Below, in pieces: positions 33,055 to 41,540 of a stretch of 54,620 bases of DNA. The notes under the pieces were generated by a model that ran no database searches, had not been told where the DNA came from, and was given only the letters and a program-made list of their open reading frames with translations. The DNA lies in the NCBI GenBank assembly GCA_009780675.1, contig WQZP01000016.1, positions 1 through 54,620 of the forward strand, in the 5' to 3' direction. Both the position numbers and the translations under genes were made by a program. How positions within the stretch are numbered: position 1 is the first letter of the stretch; each line of letters starts with the position of its first letter. Source of the stretch: Spirochaetaceae bacterium (GTDB lineage: Bacteria; Spirochaetota; Spirochaetia; CADAEX01).

Positions 33055-33630
33055 GTGGATAATAAAAACAAGCTTGGCAGTAAAATAAAAGCTATCAGAG
33101 AAACAAGAAAAATTTCAGTTGCAGACCTTGCGGAAAAGACAAACCTTCCTGTTGAAGGTATAGAGAAAATAGAGAACGGAGAACTAGTTCCAAGTCTTAC
33201 TCCTCTAATAAAACTGGCAAGAGTGATGGGTGTGAGGCTCGGCACTTTTTTGGATGATCAGGAAGATATTGGGCCTGTAGTTAGCAGAAGAGATGAAAAA
33301 AAGAGTGTTACAAGATTTTCAGATAAAGATGCTCCTGCAAAGTCAGATCTTGATTTTTACTCTCTTGCGCTTAACAAAGCAGGGCGGCATATGGAGCCAT
33401 TTATTATTGATATATATCCATCATCAGAAAAGGGATATAAGTTATCTTCCCATGAAGGCGAGGAATTTATATATGTACTCAAGGGAGAAATCGAAGTTAT
33501 GTATGGCAAAGATGTCTATGTGATAACTGAGGGGGACAGTATTTACTACGATTCTGTAGTTAAGCACCATCTCCATTCCAAAGGTGACGCTGCTGCGAAA
33601 ATACTTGCAGTTATATATACGCCTGTTTAA
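33055..33630 (+). CDS. XRE-cupin transcriptional regulator 1
   Basis: A 191-residue regulator: an XRE-type helix-turn-helix at about 6-66 (LGSKIKAIRETRKISVADLAEKTNL, in parts: KIKAIRETR, SVADLAEKTN, IEKIENGE) and a C-terminal cupin at about 115-190 (SSHEGEEFIYVLKGEIEVMYG, in parts: HEGEEFIYVLKGE, YYDSVVKHHLHS). Cupins of this class usually bind a small ligand that changes DNA binding. GTG 33055 follows GAGGAGG closely. TATAAT at 32987-32992 may be its -10 box, with no good -35. It is 12 nt upstream of an acyl-CoA ligase and probably controls it, perhaps in response to the acid or CoA ester. Confidence 0.92.
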   Translation: MDNKNKLGSKIKAIRETRKISVADLAEKTNLPVEGIEKIENGELVPSLTPLIKLARVMGVRLGTFLDDQEDIGPVVSRRDEKKSVTRFSDKDAPAKSDLDFYSLALNKAGRHMEPFIIDIYPSSEKGYKLSSHEGEEFIYVLKGEIEVMYGKDVYVITEGDSIYYDSVVKHHLHSKGDAAAKILAVIYTPV

Positions 33631-33642
33631 AAGGAGAAATAA

Positions 33643-35283
33643 GTGTTTGAAATAACATTAAGTAAACTTCTCAGGCAGAAAACTCAGGAATATCCTGACA
33701 AAGAATTTATAGTTTATTCTGACAGAGATTTAAGATTTACATATAAACAGTTTAATGAAAGAGTGAGTAATCTCGCGAAAGGGTTTCTTTCTATTGGAGT
33801 AAAGAAAGGGGATCATCTTGGGATATGGGCAACAAATGTTCCTGACTGGCTTACGATTATGTTTGCTGCTGCCCGTATTGGAGCTATTTGTGTTACTGTA
33901 AACACAAATTATAAGCTTCATGAGCTTGAATATCTTGTTAAACAGTCTGATATTACAACTCTTTGTCTTGCAGATGGTTTTAAGGATAGCGATTATGTAA
34001 AAATGGTAAATGATCTTGTCCCTGAAATCAAACAGGAGGAGAGGGGATATCTTACGAGTAATAAATTCCCATTTCTTAAAAACGTTATTTTTATAGGGCA
34101 GCAAAAGCATAGGGGAATGTTTTCATTATCTGAATTAATGCTTGTGGGGTCGCATGCTACAGACGATGAAATGCTTGAAATTGAAAATTCCCTTAATCAT
34201 CATGATGTTGTTAATATGCAATATACCTCGGGAACAACAGGTTTCCCAAAAGGGGTTATGCTTACCCACTATAATATTATAAACAACGGATTTTCTATTG
34301 GGAGCCGCCAGAAATTTACAGCAGCAGAAAAGCTTTGTCTTCCTGTTCCATTGTTCCATTGTTTTGGAATTACTCTTGGCGTTATGGCTATACTTACGCA
34401 TGGCGGAACCCTTGTTATTCTTGAAACTTTTGACCCGCTATTGGTGCTTGCTTCTGTTCAGAAGGAAAAGTGTACAGCTCTTTACGGCGTACCTACAATG
34501 TTTATAGCAGAGCTTAATCACCCAATGTTTGATATGTTTGACCTTTCAAGCTTGCGTACTGGTATTATGGCAGGGTCTCCGTGCCCGATGGATGTTATGC
34601 GAAAGGTAATCGATAAAATGCATATGAAGGATATTACGATTGTCTTTGGGCTTACGGAATCTTCTCCGGGAATGACGCAAACAAGGGCAGATGACCCTGT
34701 TGAGAAAAAGGTTTCAACAGTTGGTACGGAATTTGATGGTGTTGAAGTAAAAGTTCTTGACCCGGAAACAGGCAAAGAATCCCCCATAGATGTTCCTGGT
34801 GAACTTTGCTGCAGGGGATACAATGTAATGAAAGGGTATTATAAAATGCCGGAAGAGACAGCAAAAGTAATTGATAAAGATGGTTGGCTTCACTCAGGCG
34901 ATCTTGGCGTTAAAGACAAAGATGGATTTTTCTCTGTTACCGGCAGAATAAAAGATATGATAATCCGCGGAGGAGAAAATATATATCCCCGTGAGATAGA
35001 AGAATTTCTTTATTTGATGAAAGGGATAAGAGATGTACAGGTAGCAGGGATTGCTGATGAAAAATATGGTGAAGTTGCAGGCGCGTTTATTATTCGCGAA
35101 GAGGGAGTCGCGCTTACAGAAGAAGATGTAATTGGTTATTGCAGGGGGAAGATTTCCCGCTTTAAAATTCCTCAATATATCTTTTTTATAGATTCATTCC
35201 CAATGACCGGAAGCGGAAAAATCCAGAAATATAAATTGCGGGAAATGGGCAATGAGCTTGTAAAAACAAGGAGGGAAAAGTGA
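33643..35283 (+). CDS. AMP-forming acyl-CoA synthetase (ligase) 1
   Basis: A 546-residue ANL-superfamily enzyme. P-loop-like [14 protein letters not shown] (about 194-207), FGLTESSPG about 331, HSGDLGVKD about 418, [21 protein letters not shown] about 434 and the C-terminal catalytic lysine motif [15 protein letters not shown]. It should activate a carboxylic acid with ATP and CoA. Chain length or branching cannot be judged; the closest resemblance is to medium/long fatty-acid-CoA ligases (FadD/AcsA-like). GTG 33643 follows AAGGAG. It overlaps the second regulator by 4 nt. Context with a 2-oxoacid oxidoreductase suggests short branched-chain or aromatic acids. Confidence 0.93.
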   Translation: MFEITLSKLLRQKTQEYPDKEFIVYSDRDLRFTYKQFNERVSNLAKGFLSIGVKKGDHLGIWATNVPDWLTIMFAAARIGAICVTVNTNYKLHELEYLVKQSDITTLCLADGFKDSDYVKMVNDLVPEIKQEERGYLTSNKFPFLKNVIFIGQQKHRGMFSLSELMLVGSHATDDEMLEIENSLNHHDVVNMQYTSGTTGFPKGVMLTHYNIINNGFSIGSRQKFTAAEKLCLPVPLFHCFGITLGVMAILTHGGTLVILETFDPLLVLASVQKEKCTALYGVPTMFIAELNHPMFDMFDLSSLRTGIMAGSPCPMDVMRKVIDKMHMKDITIVFGLTESSPGMTQTRADDPVEKKVSTVGTEFDGVEVKVLDPETGKESPIDVPGELCCRGYNVMKGYYKMPEETAKVIDKDGWLHSGDLGVKDKDGFFSVTGRIKDMIIRGGENIYPREIEEFLYLMKGIRDVQVAGIADEKYGEVAGAFIIREEGVALTEEDVIGYCRGKISRFKIPQYIFFIDSFPMTGSGKIQKYKLREMGNELVKTRREK

Positions 35284-35834
35284 ACGATAGTGTAAAAATG
35301 GTTGCAGAAAGACTTAAGGGGCTTCGTGAAATTATGGATGTCTCTGTTGATGAAGCTGCAGAAACATGCGGGATTTCGATTGAAACTTATATTGAATATG
35401 AAAAGGGTGAAAAAGATATACCTGTAAGTGTGTTATACAGTATGGCCAATGCATATGATTTTGAGCTTACAGCGCTTCTCACAGGCGAAGAACCGCTCAT
35501 GAGTAGTTACTCTATTACAAGAAAAGGGCGGGGGATTGCTGTAGACAGGAGAAAAAGTTATAAGTACCAGTCTCTTGCAGGCAATTTTAAGGGAAGGAAA
35601 GCAGAGCCATTCCTGGTTACCGTAGAACCCAAAGAAGCAGGCGAATTGACTTTGCATGGCCATAAAGGGCAGGAGTTCAATTATATTCTTGATGGCAGGG
35701 TTATGATTATGATTGATAAAAAAGAGCTGATTCTTGAAGAAGGCGATTCTATTTATTTTGATTCCACACAACCGCACGGAATGAGATCGCTTGATGGAAA
35801 AAACGCAGTTTTTTTTGCGATGATACTTGAATAG
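35280..35834 (+). CDS. XRE-cupin transcriptional regulator 2
   Basis: A 184-residue paralogue of the regulator at 33055, sharing the layout: helix-turn-helix at about 5-62 ([21 protein letters not shown], in parts: [22 protein letters not shown]) and cupin at about 115-183 ([19 protein letters not shown], in parts: [28 protein letters not shown]). It starts at GTG 35280, overlapping the first ligase by 4 nt, and ends 9 nt before the second ligase. The arrangement regulator-ligase-regulator-ligase suggests a duplicated module that has diverged. Confidence 0.92.
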   Translation: MNDSVKMVAERLKGLREIMDVSVDEAAETCGISIETYIEYEKGEKDIPVSVLYSMANAYDFELTALLTGEEPLMSSYSITRKGRGIAVDRRKSYKYQSLAGNFKGRKAEPFLVTVEPKEAGELTLHGHKGQEFNYILDGRVMIMIDKKELILEEGDSIYFDSTQPHGMRSLDGKNAVFFAMILE

Positions 35835-35843
35835 GAGCTTTTG

Positions 35844-37517
35844 ATGTCAATAATTGAAAAACTTACAACAAAACAAAATTTTACTTCTTATGAAGATTTT
35901 AGTAAAAATTTCAGAGCAAAAGTTCCTGAAAATTTTAATTTTGCATACGATGTAGTTGATGCTCTTGCGCAAGAGCAGCCTGACCTTAAAGCAATGGTAT
36001 GGACAGATGAAGATGGAGACTACAGAGAATTTACTTTTGCTGAAATCAAAAAATACAGCGACAAAACCGCAGCTTTCTTTTCTTCGCTCGGAATAGGCAA
36101 GGGCGATATGGTAATGCTTGTTCTTAAAAGAAGGTATGAGTTCTGGTTTTCAATAATTGCGCTGCATAAAATCGGGGCAATATGTATTCCTGCAACTCAT
36201 ATGTTATCTTCCGAAGATCTTATTTATAGAAATAATGCTGCAAGTGTTAAGATGATTGTTGCTGTAGATAATGATAGTGTTATAAAAAATATAGAAATCT
36301 CAAAGGAAAAATCACCTGAGCTTAAAACACTTGTTATATGCGGAAAAGAAAAAGATGGCTGGGTTAATTTTAACAAGGGAATAGAAAATGCTCCTCCGTT
36401 TAAAAGACCAGAGGGAAAAGATGCAACTGTAAATAGCGATATATCGTTATTGTATTTTACATCCGGAACAACCAATCAGCCCAAGATGGTAGCGCACGAT
36501 TTTGTATATCCGCTTGGGCATATTGCGACAGCATATTTCTGGCATAGGGTAAAAAAGGCTGGGCTTCATTTTACAGTTGCAGATACTGGCTGGGGAAAAG
36601 CAGTATGGGGAAGCCTTTATGGTCAGTGGTTATCTGAATGTGCGGTTTTTGTATATGACTTTACTTCAAAATTTAACCCTGCATTGATTCTTGAAATGAT
36701 AGAAAAATATAAAATAACATCATTTTGCGCCCCACCCACAATATATCGGTTTATTATTCTGGAAGATCTTTCCAAGTATAATTTATCTTCTCTTGAGCAT
36801 TGTTCAACAGCAGGTGAGCCGCTTTCCGAAGAAGTATATAATACATTTCACAAACTTACAGGAATAAAACTTGCAGAAGGTTTTGGGCAGACAGAAACAA
36901 CGTTATCTATTGCAAATTATGAGTGGATGGAGATGCGGCCTGGATCAATGGGGAAACCTACTCCAGGTTATCATGTGAGTCTTTTAAGCGCTGATAATGT
37001 TGAATGTGAAGATGGCGAAATAGGGGAAATTGTAATAAATGCAAAAAAGGAACGGCCAGCAGGCCTTTTCATAGGGTATTACAGGGATAAAGAGAAAACA
37101 GATGCTGCTATTGTTGATGGTATTTACCATACCGGAGATATGGCGTGGAGAGATGAAGCTGGATACTATTGGTTTGTCGGACGCTCTGATGATGTAATAA
37201 AGTGTTCTGGATACAGAATTGGCACTTTTGAAGTGGAGAGTGTTCTTATGGGGCATCATGCGGTAGTTGAATGTGCAGTAACAGGTGTGCCTGATGAAAT
37301 TCGCGGGCAGGTTGTAAAAGCAACAATAGTGCTTGCAAAAGAATACAAGCCAGGAAATGAGGAGCTTGCGGAAGATATAAAAAGATATGTAAAAAAAGTA
37401 ACAGCTCCATATAAATATCCCAGAATCGTTGAATTTGTTGATGAACTTCCAAAAACAATTAGTGGAAAAATAAGAAGAGTTGAATTGAGGGAAAAAAATA
37501 GTGATGGGAAAAAATAA
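35844..37517 (+). CDS. AMP-forming acyl-CoA synthetase (ligase) 2
   Basis: A 557-residue ANL enzyme of the acetyl/medium-chain (ACS/MACS) branch: YFTSGTTNQPKMVAHD (about 205-220), ADTGWGKAVWGSLYGQW, EGFGQTETT about 344, YHTGDMAWRDE about 428, SDDVIKCSGYRIGTFEVES about 446 and PKTISGKIRRVELRE at the end. It is clearly a different subfamily from ligase 1. ATG 35844 is preferred, with AGGAG at 35833-35837; the TTG at 35841 gives one more residue. A strong terminator follows, ending the regulator/ligase unit. It likely activates a short or medium-chain acid. Confidence 0.93.
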   Translation: MSIIEKLTTKQNFTSYEDFSKNFRAKVPENFNFAYDVVDALAQEQPDLKAMVWTDEDGDYREFTFAEIKKYSDKTAAFFSSLGIGKGDMVMLVLKRRYEFWFSIIALHKIGAICIPATHMLSSEDLIYRNNAASVKMIVAVDNDSVIKNIEISKEKSPELKTLVICGKEKDGWVNFNKGIENAPPFKRPEGKDATVNSDISLLYFTSGTTNQPKMVAHDFVYPLGHIATAYFWHRVKKAGLHFTVADTGWGKAVWGSLYGQWLSECAVFVYDFTSKFNPALILEMIEKYKITSFCAPPTIYRFIILEDLSKYNLSSLEHCSTAGEPLSEEVYNTFHKLTGIKLAEGFGQTETTLSIANYEWMEMRPGSMGKPTPGYHVSLLSADNVECEDGEIGEIVINAKKERPAGLFIGYYRDKEKTDAAIVDGIYHTGDMAWRDEAGYYWFVGRSDDVIKCSGYRIGTFEVESVLMGHHAVVECAVTGVPDEIRGQVVKATIVLAKEYKPGNEELAEDIKRYVKKVTAPYKYPRIVEFVDELPKTISGKIRRVELREKNSDGKK

Positions 37518-37536
37518 TTAATAGAGAAAAATATTT

Positions 37537-37580
37537 AAAGCCCTGTTTTTTCTTTTGAGAGGCAGGGCTTTATTTTTTTT
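37537..37580 (+). terminator. Terminator after ligase 2
   Basis: AAAGCCCTG (37537-37545) pairs with CAGGGCTTT (37563-37571), followed by ATTTTTTTT. Confidence 0.92.
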
Positions 37581-37638
37581 AATATTTTCTAAAAAGGGTT
37601 ACCTGTTCTATTGTGATTGCGCCTTGCGACAGACTCAA

Positions 37639-37866
37639 TCAAAGCTTTCTGGGGTCGACTTTTGTTCTGAGTTTTACTTTTGCTACAGAGCAGGCCAGTT
37701 TTAAAGAGTCGGTTATATCGCTTTTTGCTTTTATTTCAACCAATCCTTTTAGAGGTGAAACTACAACGTTTTTTACTCCTGGAACTGTTTCAAGAGCTTT
37801 CTTAAGGATTTTTGCATTATCATTATTTAAAGAATCAATAAGGTATATGTATGTACTTTCAAACAT
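37639..37866 (-). CDS. HMA-like small protein lacking the CxxC motif
   Basis: A 75-residue protein whose pattern YIYLIDSLNNDNAKILKKALETVPGVKNVVVSPLKGLVEIKA resembles the ferredoxin-like fold of heavy-metal-associated domains (in parts: LKKALETVPGVKNVVVS, GLVEIKA). The metal-binding GMxCxxC loop is replaced by DSLNNDN, so copper binding is unlikely; it may be a protein-protein or small-ligand module. There is no Shine-Dalgarno before ATG 37866. TTGACA lies on the same strand at 37901-37896, and a -10 17 nt later would place the transcript start almost at the ATG. It is transcribed away from the Cys-rich gene. Alone and short, so moderate confidence. Confidence 0.65.
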   Translation of the reverse strand: MFESTYIYLIDSLNNDNAKILKKALETVPGVKNVVVSPLKGLVEIKAKSDITDSLKLACSVAKVKLRTKVDPRKL

Positions 37867-38009
37867 AGCATAAATATTGCATAAAATATATTTGTTGTCA
37901 AATATTAATACGGTCTTTGGAAAATTTGTAAAAATATTGTAAAAGAGTGGCTTTATATGAGAATATGGGGTATTAATATTTTAATAATGAATTTGAAACA
38001 GGAGAAGTT

Positions 38010-38204
38010 ATGAAATGTAACAATGAATCTGTTAATTTAAAAGCCTGTAATTGTAGCTATTCTGGCTGTAGTAAGAAAGGGCTCTGTTGCGAATGTCTTC
38101 GCTATCATTTTTCAAGAAAAGAGCTTCCTGCTTGTTACTTTCCTAAAGATGTGGAAAAAACATATGATAGGTCAATAAAAACATTTGTAGAGATTAATTT
38201 ATAG
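38010..38204 (+). CDS. Small cysteine-rich protein (DUF6485-like)
   Basis: A 64-residue protein with eight cysteines, arranged [17 protein letters not shown] and PACYF, and ending [13 protein letters not shown]. It resembles the small Cys-rich proteins annotated as DUF6485, from memory and not checked. The pattern suggests zinc or iron-sulfur binding. ACAGGAGAAG lies just before the ATG, a strong ribosome site, which supports the gene. It ends 2 nt before the next start, so they share a transcript. Function unknown. Confidence 0.8.
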   Translation: MKCNNESVNLKACNCSYSGCSKKGLCCECLRYHFSRKELPACYFPKDVEKTYDRSIKTFVEINL

Positions 38205-38206
38205 CT

Positions 38207-38821
38207 GTGATAGATAAAAAAGAACTTTACAATATAGCTGAATTCATATTAAACAAGGCTGATGAAAATGAGCTTCGGATAATTGAGGAAGTGCTTAATA
38301 AGAGGCTTGCTCAAAAAAGTAAAAGTCCTGGCGGGGTAGATATCAATCATCTTGCCCATACAACCGGAGACACGGTTTCAAGGCAGCTTTCTGCTTCAAG
38401 AGATCAGATAAGAGAGACTGTAACCGGGTTTGTTAAAAATATAATAAAACAGCATGCCCCTGAAATTGGTGATGCCGAACTCAAAGTGCTTCTTGATGAA
38501 TGGGTACCAGATCCAAAATCCAGAGAAAAGAAGTCCGCAGAAAAAGGGAAAAGGCTCCCAAAAGATGTTCTGATTAAAATGATAGATCAGTTTTTACGTT
38601 TTAGTAACGGTCAAATGTCTATGGATGAACAAAGGGAGCTTAGAGATACCATACCGGAGTGGCAGCAGGAATACTGGAAAGGGTTCCCTCAAAAAATACG
38701 CGGCCTTCTTACGCTTTATTTAAAAGGGAGAATTGACAGCGAGACATGCTGGCATGAAATAAAAAAGGAACTGTTTGATGAGCAACATGAAAAAGGAAAT
38801 AAGCAAAAAAATAATCCATGA
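38207..38821 (+). CDS. Hypothetical helical protein
   Basis: A 204-residue soluble, highly charged protein starting at GTG 38207, 2 nt after the preceding stop. It is predicted to be mostly helical, with no cysteine cluster except CWHE near the end and no known motif. Residues 102-118 (DPKSREKKSAEKGKRL) form a basic linker between an N-terminal helical region and a C-terminal one containing MDQRELRDTIPEWQQEYWKGFP-like sequence. Its last 44 nt overlap the M20 hydrolase gene in another frame. No family recognised; operon position between a Cys-rich protein and an amidohydrolase gives little hint. Confidence 0.7.
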   Translation: MIDKKELYNIAEFILNKADENELRIIEEVLNKRLAQKSKSPGGVDINHLAHTTGDTVSRQLSASRDQIRETVTGFVKNIIKQHAPEIGDAELKVLLDEWVPDPKSREKKSAEKGKRLPKDVLIKMIDQFLRFSNGQMSMDEQRELRDTIPEWQQEYWKGFPQKIRGLLTLYLKGRIDSETCWHEIKKELFDEQHEKGNKQKNNP

Positions 38822-39983
38822 CATTGTTGATTCTATATTGGGCGAGATTATACAAATAAGAAGAAAAATCCATTCAAATCCAGAGATTTTGTTTAAGGAA
38901 TATGAGACAGCAGCTTTAATAAGAAATTATCTTGGAAAATTGAATTTAAATATATCAAAACCATATATAGAAACAGATACAGTAGGCTTTATAAAAGGGG
39001 AAGAAGAGGGAAAAACTATTCTTCTCCGCGCAGATATTGATGCTCTTGCTATTGAAGAAAAAACTTCTGTGGAGTGGCAGTCCTGTAATAAAGGGCTCGC
39101 CCATCTGTGCGGACATGACGGGCATATAGCAATATTGCTTGGCGCAATTAATGTCCTTTCGCAGCTTACTAAATATTTTAGGGGAAATATTAAATTTGTC
39201 TTCCAGCCAGCAGAAGAGGGTGGTGGAGGCGGAAAGATACTTGTTGAAAAAGGAATTCTTGATGATTATCCGCGGGTCGATGAAGTATATGGGCTTCATG
39301 TCTGGCCAGGAGTAAAAAAAGGGGGCTTTGAAAGTTGTAGTGGCACAATGATGGCTGCTGTAGATGATTTTGCAATTGAAATAAAAGGCAAGAGTGGTCA
39401 TGCTGCAATGCCTCACCTGGCTGTAGACCCGGTTGTTACAGCAGCTTCTGTAATAACAACTTTGCAGACAATAGTATCCAGAAATTCCAATCCAGTGGAC
39501 TCGGTTGTTGTTTCGATAACGTCTCTGCATGGGGGAAATGTTTCTAATGTGATTCCCGACTCTGTTATTATGAAGGGAACTTTAAGGTATTTTAAAAAAG
39601 AAAAACAGGAATTTTTAAAAAACAGGATTGAAGAAATAGTTAAAGGTATTTGCAGCGCAAATAATGCTGACTATACTTTTAAACTTGAACCGCTTTATAT
39701 TCCGGTTGTTAATGATTCCAATAGTGTAAATTTTTTGGGTAAAGTAATAAAAAACCTGTTTGGAGATGATTTTTGGTCAGATTCTGCAGTTCCTTCAATG
39801 GGAGCAGAAGATTTTGCTTTTTATCTTGATAAAAGACCTGGTGCTTTTTATAGGGCTGGTCTTGGACATGATCATCCTTCGCTGCATAACAGCTTGTTTG
39901 ATTTTGATGATGCTATTTTGGAAAACAGTATTATTTCAATGTGTGGTATTGCGCTTAACGCCCTTGATTGTGATATTATTTGA
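38778..39983 (+). CDS. M20-family amidohydrolase
   Basis: A 401-residue metal-dependent amidase of the M20D (hippurate/IAA-amino-acid hydrolase, AbgB-like) group. Motifs: RRKIHSNPEILFKEYETA, LLRADIDALAIEE, GLAHLCGHDGHIAI (metal ligands), FQPAEEGGGGGKILVEKG (catalytic Glu and metal Glu) and SMGAEDFAFYLDKRPGAFYRAG with HDHPSLHN. It should remove acyl groups from N-acylated amino acids or related amides. ATG 38778 has AGGAA 7 nt upstream, inside the previous gene; ATG 38787 is possible. Substrate unknown. Convergent overlap of 8 nt with the next gene. Confidence 0.92.
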   Translation: MSNMKKEISKKIIHDIVDSILGEIIQIRRKIHSNPEILFKEYETAALIRNYLGKLNLNISKPYIETDTVGFIKGEEEGKTILLRADIDALAIEEKTSVEWQSCNKGLAHLCGHDGHIAILLGAINVLSQLTKYFRGNIKFVFQPAEEGGGGGKILVEKGILDDYPRVDEVYGLHVWPGVKKGGFESCSGTMMAAVDDFAIEIKGKSGHAAMPHLAVDPVVTAASVITTLQTIVSRNSNPVDSVVVSITSLHGGNVSNVIPDSVIMKGTLRYFKKEKQEFLKNRIEEIVKGICSANNADYTFKLEPLYIPVVNDSNSVNFLGKVIKNLFGDDFWSDSAVPSMGAEDFAFYLDKRPGAFYRAGLGHDHPSLHNSLFDFDDAILENSIISMCGIALNALDCDII

Positions 39984-40947
39984 TTCTTGATACCAAATTT
40001 TCCGATTCTGCAATAATTTCCATAATGGTATTAAGCATTTCTTCGGTTAACAAAGGGTTGTGAATTTCTTCAAGTACTGCTATTAGTGTTTTTTTTGTTA
40101 CAAGAATCTGTTTTTCAAGAATTTTAACGGTTTCAGGGCTTATTTTTTTATCTTCATCGTTATTTTCAAGCCATGAAGTAATTGTTTTTATGAGCGAGAG
40201 GGTTTTTTCCCTTATATAATTTTTCTTTTCTATTAGCGCGGGGTCTTCTTTGTGTTCAAGTATTATATCTGCTATGTCGCTGATCTCAGATACATCAAAA
40301 AAATCCTCCAGGCTTATGACAGGATCTTCCAGCAATACTTTTCCTCCATGAATAAAGGCATCACTCATGACTTCCGATACCTGTAAAAGTTTTTTCTTGT
40401 CGGAAAGCACTTTTTTAAATCCTTTTTCAAGCGTGTTTATCCATTCGCCGGCATTTGTAGGGTTTTTATCAATTTTTTTTATAGATGCTGTATATATCCC
40501 TTCATCCCAATCATCTATTCTTAAAATAAGCGCAGAATTCGCAAGGGTATTTTTTGTTATATCTTCTGTTCCGAATAGTGGCGAAAAATCATAAGCAGTA
40601 AAAAAAAGATTATGTGAAGAATGGTCTTCATTTTCAAGAATTATTTCGGAATTCTCCTCTTTATCATCTATAAGAAGAAATAAAATATTCTCCTCTCCAA
40701 AAAGGGAATATAATGGCTTAAGAGTTCTAAGATGGGTTTCTTCTGTAATTATTTTTAGATCTTTATTGCTTTGTGTTTTTATTTTTATTTCCCAAGGCAT
40801 TACCATGGGATTTAAAAAAGGTAGAAATCTATGCCCTGGAATAAGTATTTTTTTTTCTGCCTCAAAAGCAGAAAGATTTATAAGAAAATATCCTCCATTA
40901 AAAAAATCTGCTTTTTGATTGAAGCTTGTATTTACAATATTATCCAT
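39976..40947 (-). CDS. Hypothetical protein
   Basis: A 323-residue soluble protein, acidic, without signal or membrane segment. N-terminal 120 residues look like a beta-rich domain (KILIPGHRFLPFLNPMVMPWEIKI, in parts: IPGHRFLPFLNP, MVMPWEIKI). The C-terminal two thirds are helical, with many Glu/Lys/Asp, ending in a leucine-rich stretch (LIAVLEEIHNPLLTEEMLNTI, in parts). I do not recognise a family; it could be a spirochaete-specific regulator or metabolism-linked protein. It lies between the M20 gene (convergent) and leuD (same strand, 70 nt further upstream), so weak linkage to leuCD is possible. Confidence 0.75.
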   Translation of the reverse strand: MDNIVNTSFNQKADFFNGGYFLINLSAFEAEKKILIPGHRFLPFLNPMVMPWEIKIKTQSNKDLKIITEETHLRTLKPLYSLFGEENILFLLIDDKEENSEIILENEDHSSHNLFFTAYDFSPLFGTEDITKNTLANSALILRIDDWDEGIYTASIKKIDKNPTNAGEWINTLEKGFKKVLSDKKKLLQVSEVMSDAFIHGGKVLLEDPVISLEDFFDVSEISDIADIILEHKEDPALIEKKNYIREKTLSLIKTITSWLENNDEDKKISPETVKILEKQILVTKKTLIAVLEEIHNPLLTEEMLNTIMEIIAESENLVSRIK

Positions 40948-41018
40948 AAAACTATCCTCTATAATTTTAACCTGTAAATCAATAAAATAATATATCTATT
41001 TATGAAAATTTAAAAATA

Positions 41019-41540
41019 TTAATATTTTGAATGTGCATAATTAACCCATCCGCCTATAGAAACAAGTTCTTTATCAAAAGAAGATATCCTGAAACTATAA
41101 TTTTTACTTATTTTATTAGCAGATAAAGTTATTATCTGCTTTTCAATATCTGTTGTAATGTTTGTATCCACATTAGAGAATATACTGAAGATTTCATCAA
41201 TTGCTTCAGATGGCAGTTCAGTAGCAACCATGCCACAATTAAACATATTTTGCCTGAAAATCCTTGCAAAACTTCCAGCTACAACTACATTTATATCATT
41301 TGCTTCCAGTGCCCAGATAGCATGTTCTCTTGATGAGCCGCAACCGAAATTTGTTCGTGTGATAATAGCTTTTTTCTCAATAATTTTATTGGTTGAGAAA
41401 TTATCAAGTTTAAGGTCTTCCAATAAGTATGGTTTTAGAGCTTTTTTATCAATTTCTGTAAGATATTTTGCTGGTATGATTTCATCAGTATTTATATCAT
41501 TTCTATCCAGGAACAGTACTTTGCCGTTAAAATTTTTCAT
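41019..41540 (-). CDS. leuD: Isopropylmalate-type dehydratase small subunit
   Basis: A 173-residue swivel-domain subunit: KVLFLDRNDINTDEIIPAKYLT at the N-terminus (in parts: DINTDEIIPAKYL), then TNFGCGSSREHAIWAL and AGSFARIFRQNMFNCG. It pairs with the large subunit encoded 4 nt upstream (overlapping) to dehydrate/rehydrate 2- and 3-substituted malates in leucine synthesis or related routes. Short bacterial/archaeal-type form. Without leuA, leuB or other leucine genes nearby, an alternative substrate such as homoaconitate, citramalate/methylmalate or dimethylmalate is possible. Confidence 0.9.
   Translation of the reverse strand: MKNFNGKVLFLDRNDINTDEIIPAKYLTEIDKKALKPYLLEDLKLDNFSTNKIIEKKAIITRTNFGCGSSREHAIWALEANDINVVVAGSFARIFRQNMFNCGMVATELPSEAIDEIFSIFSNVDTNITTDIEKQIITLSANKISKNYSFRISSFDKELVSIGGWVNYAHSKY

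Noticed and set aside
38955-39530. 191-codon minus-strand frame in the M20 gene
   Set aside because: Shadow of a gene with intact metal-binding motifs.
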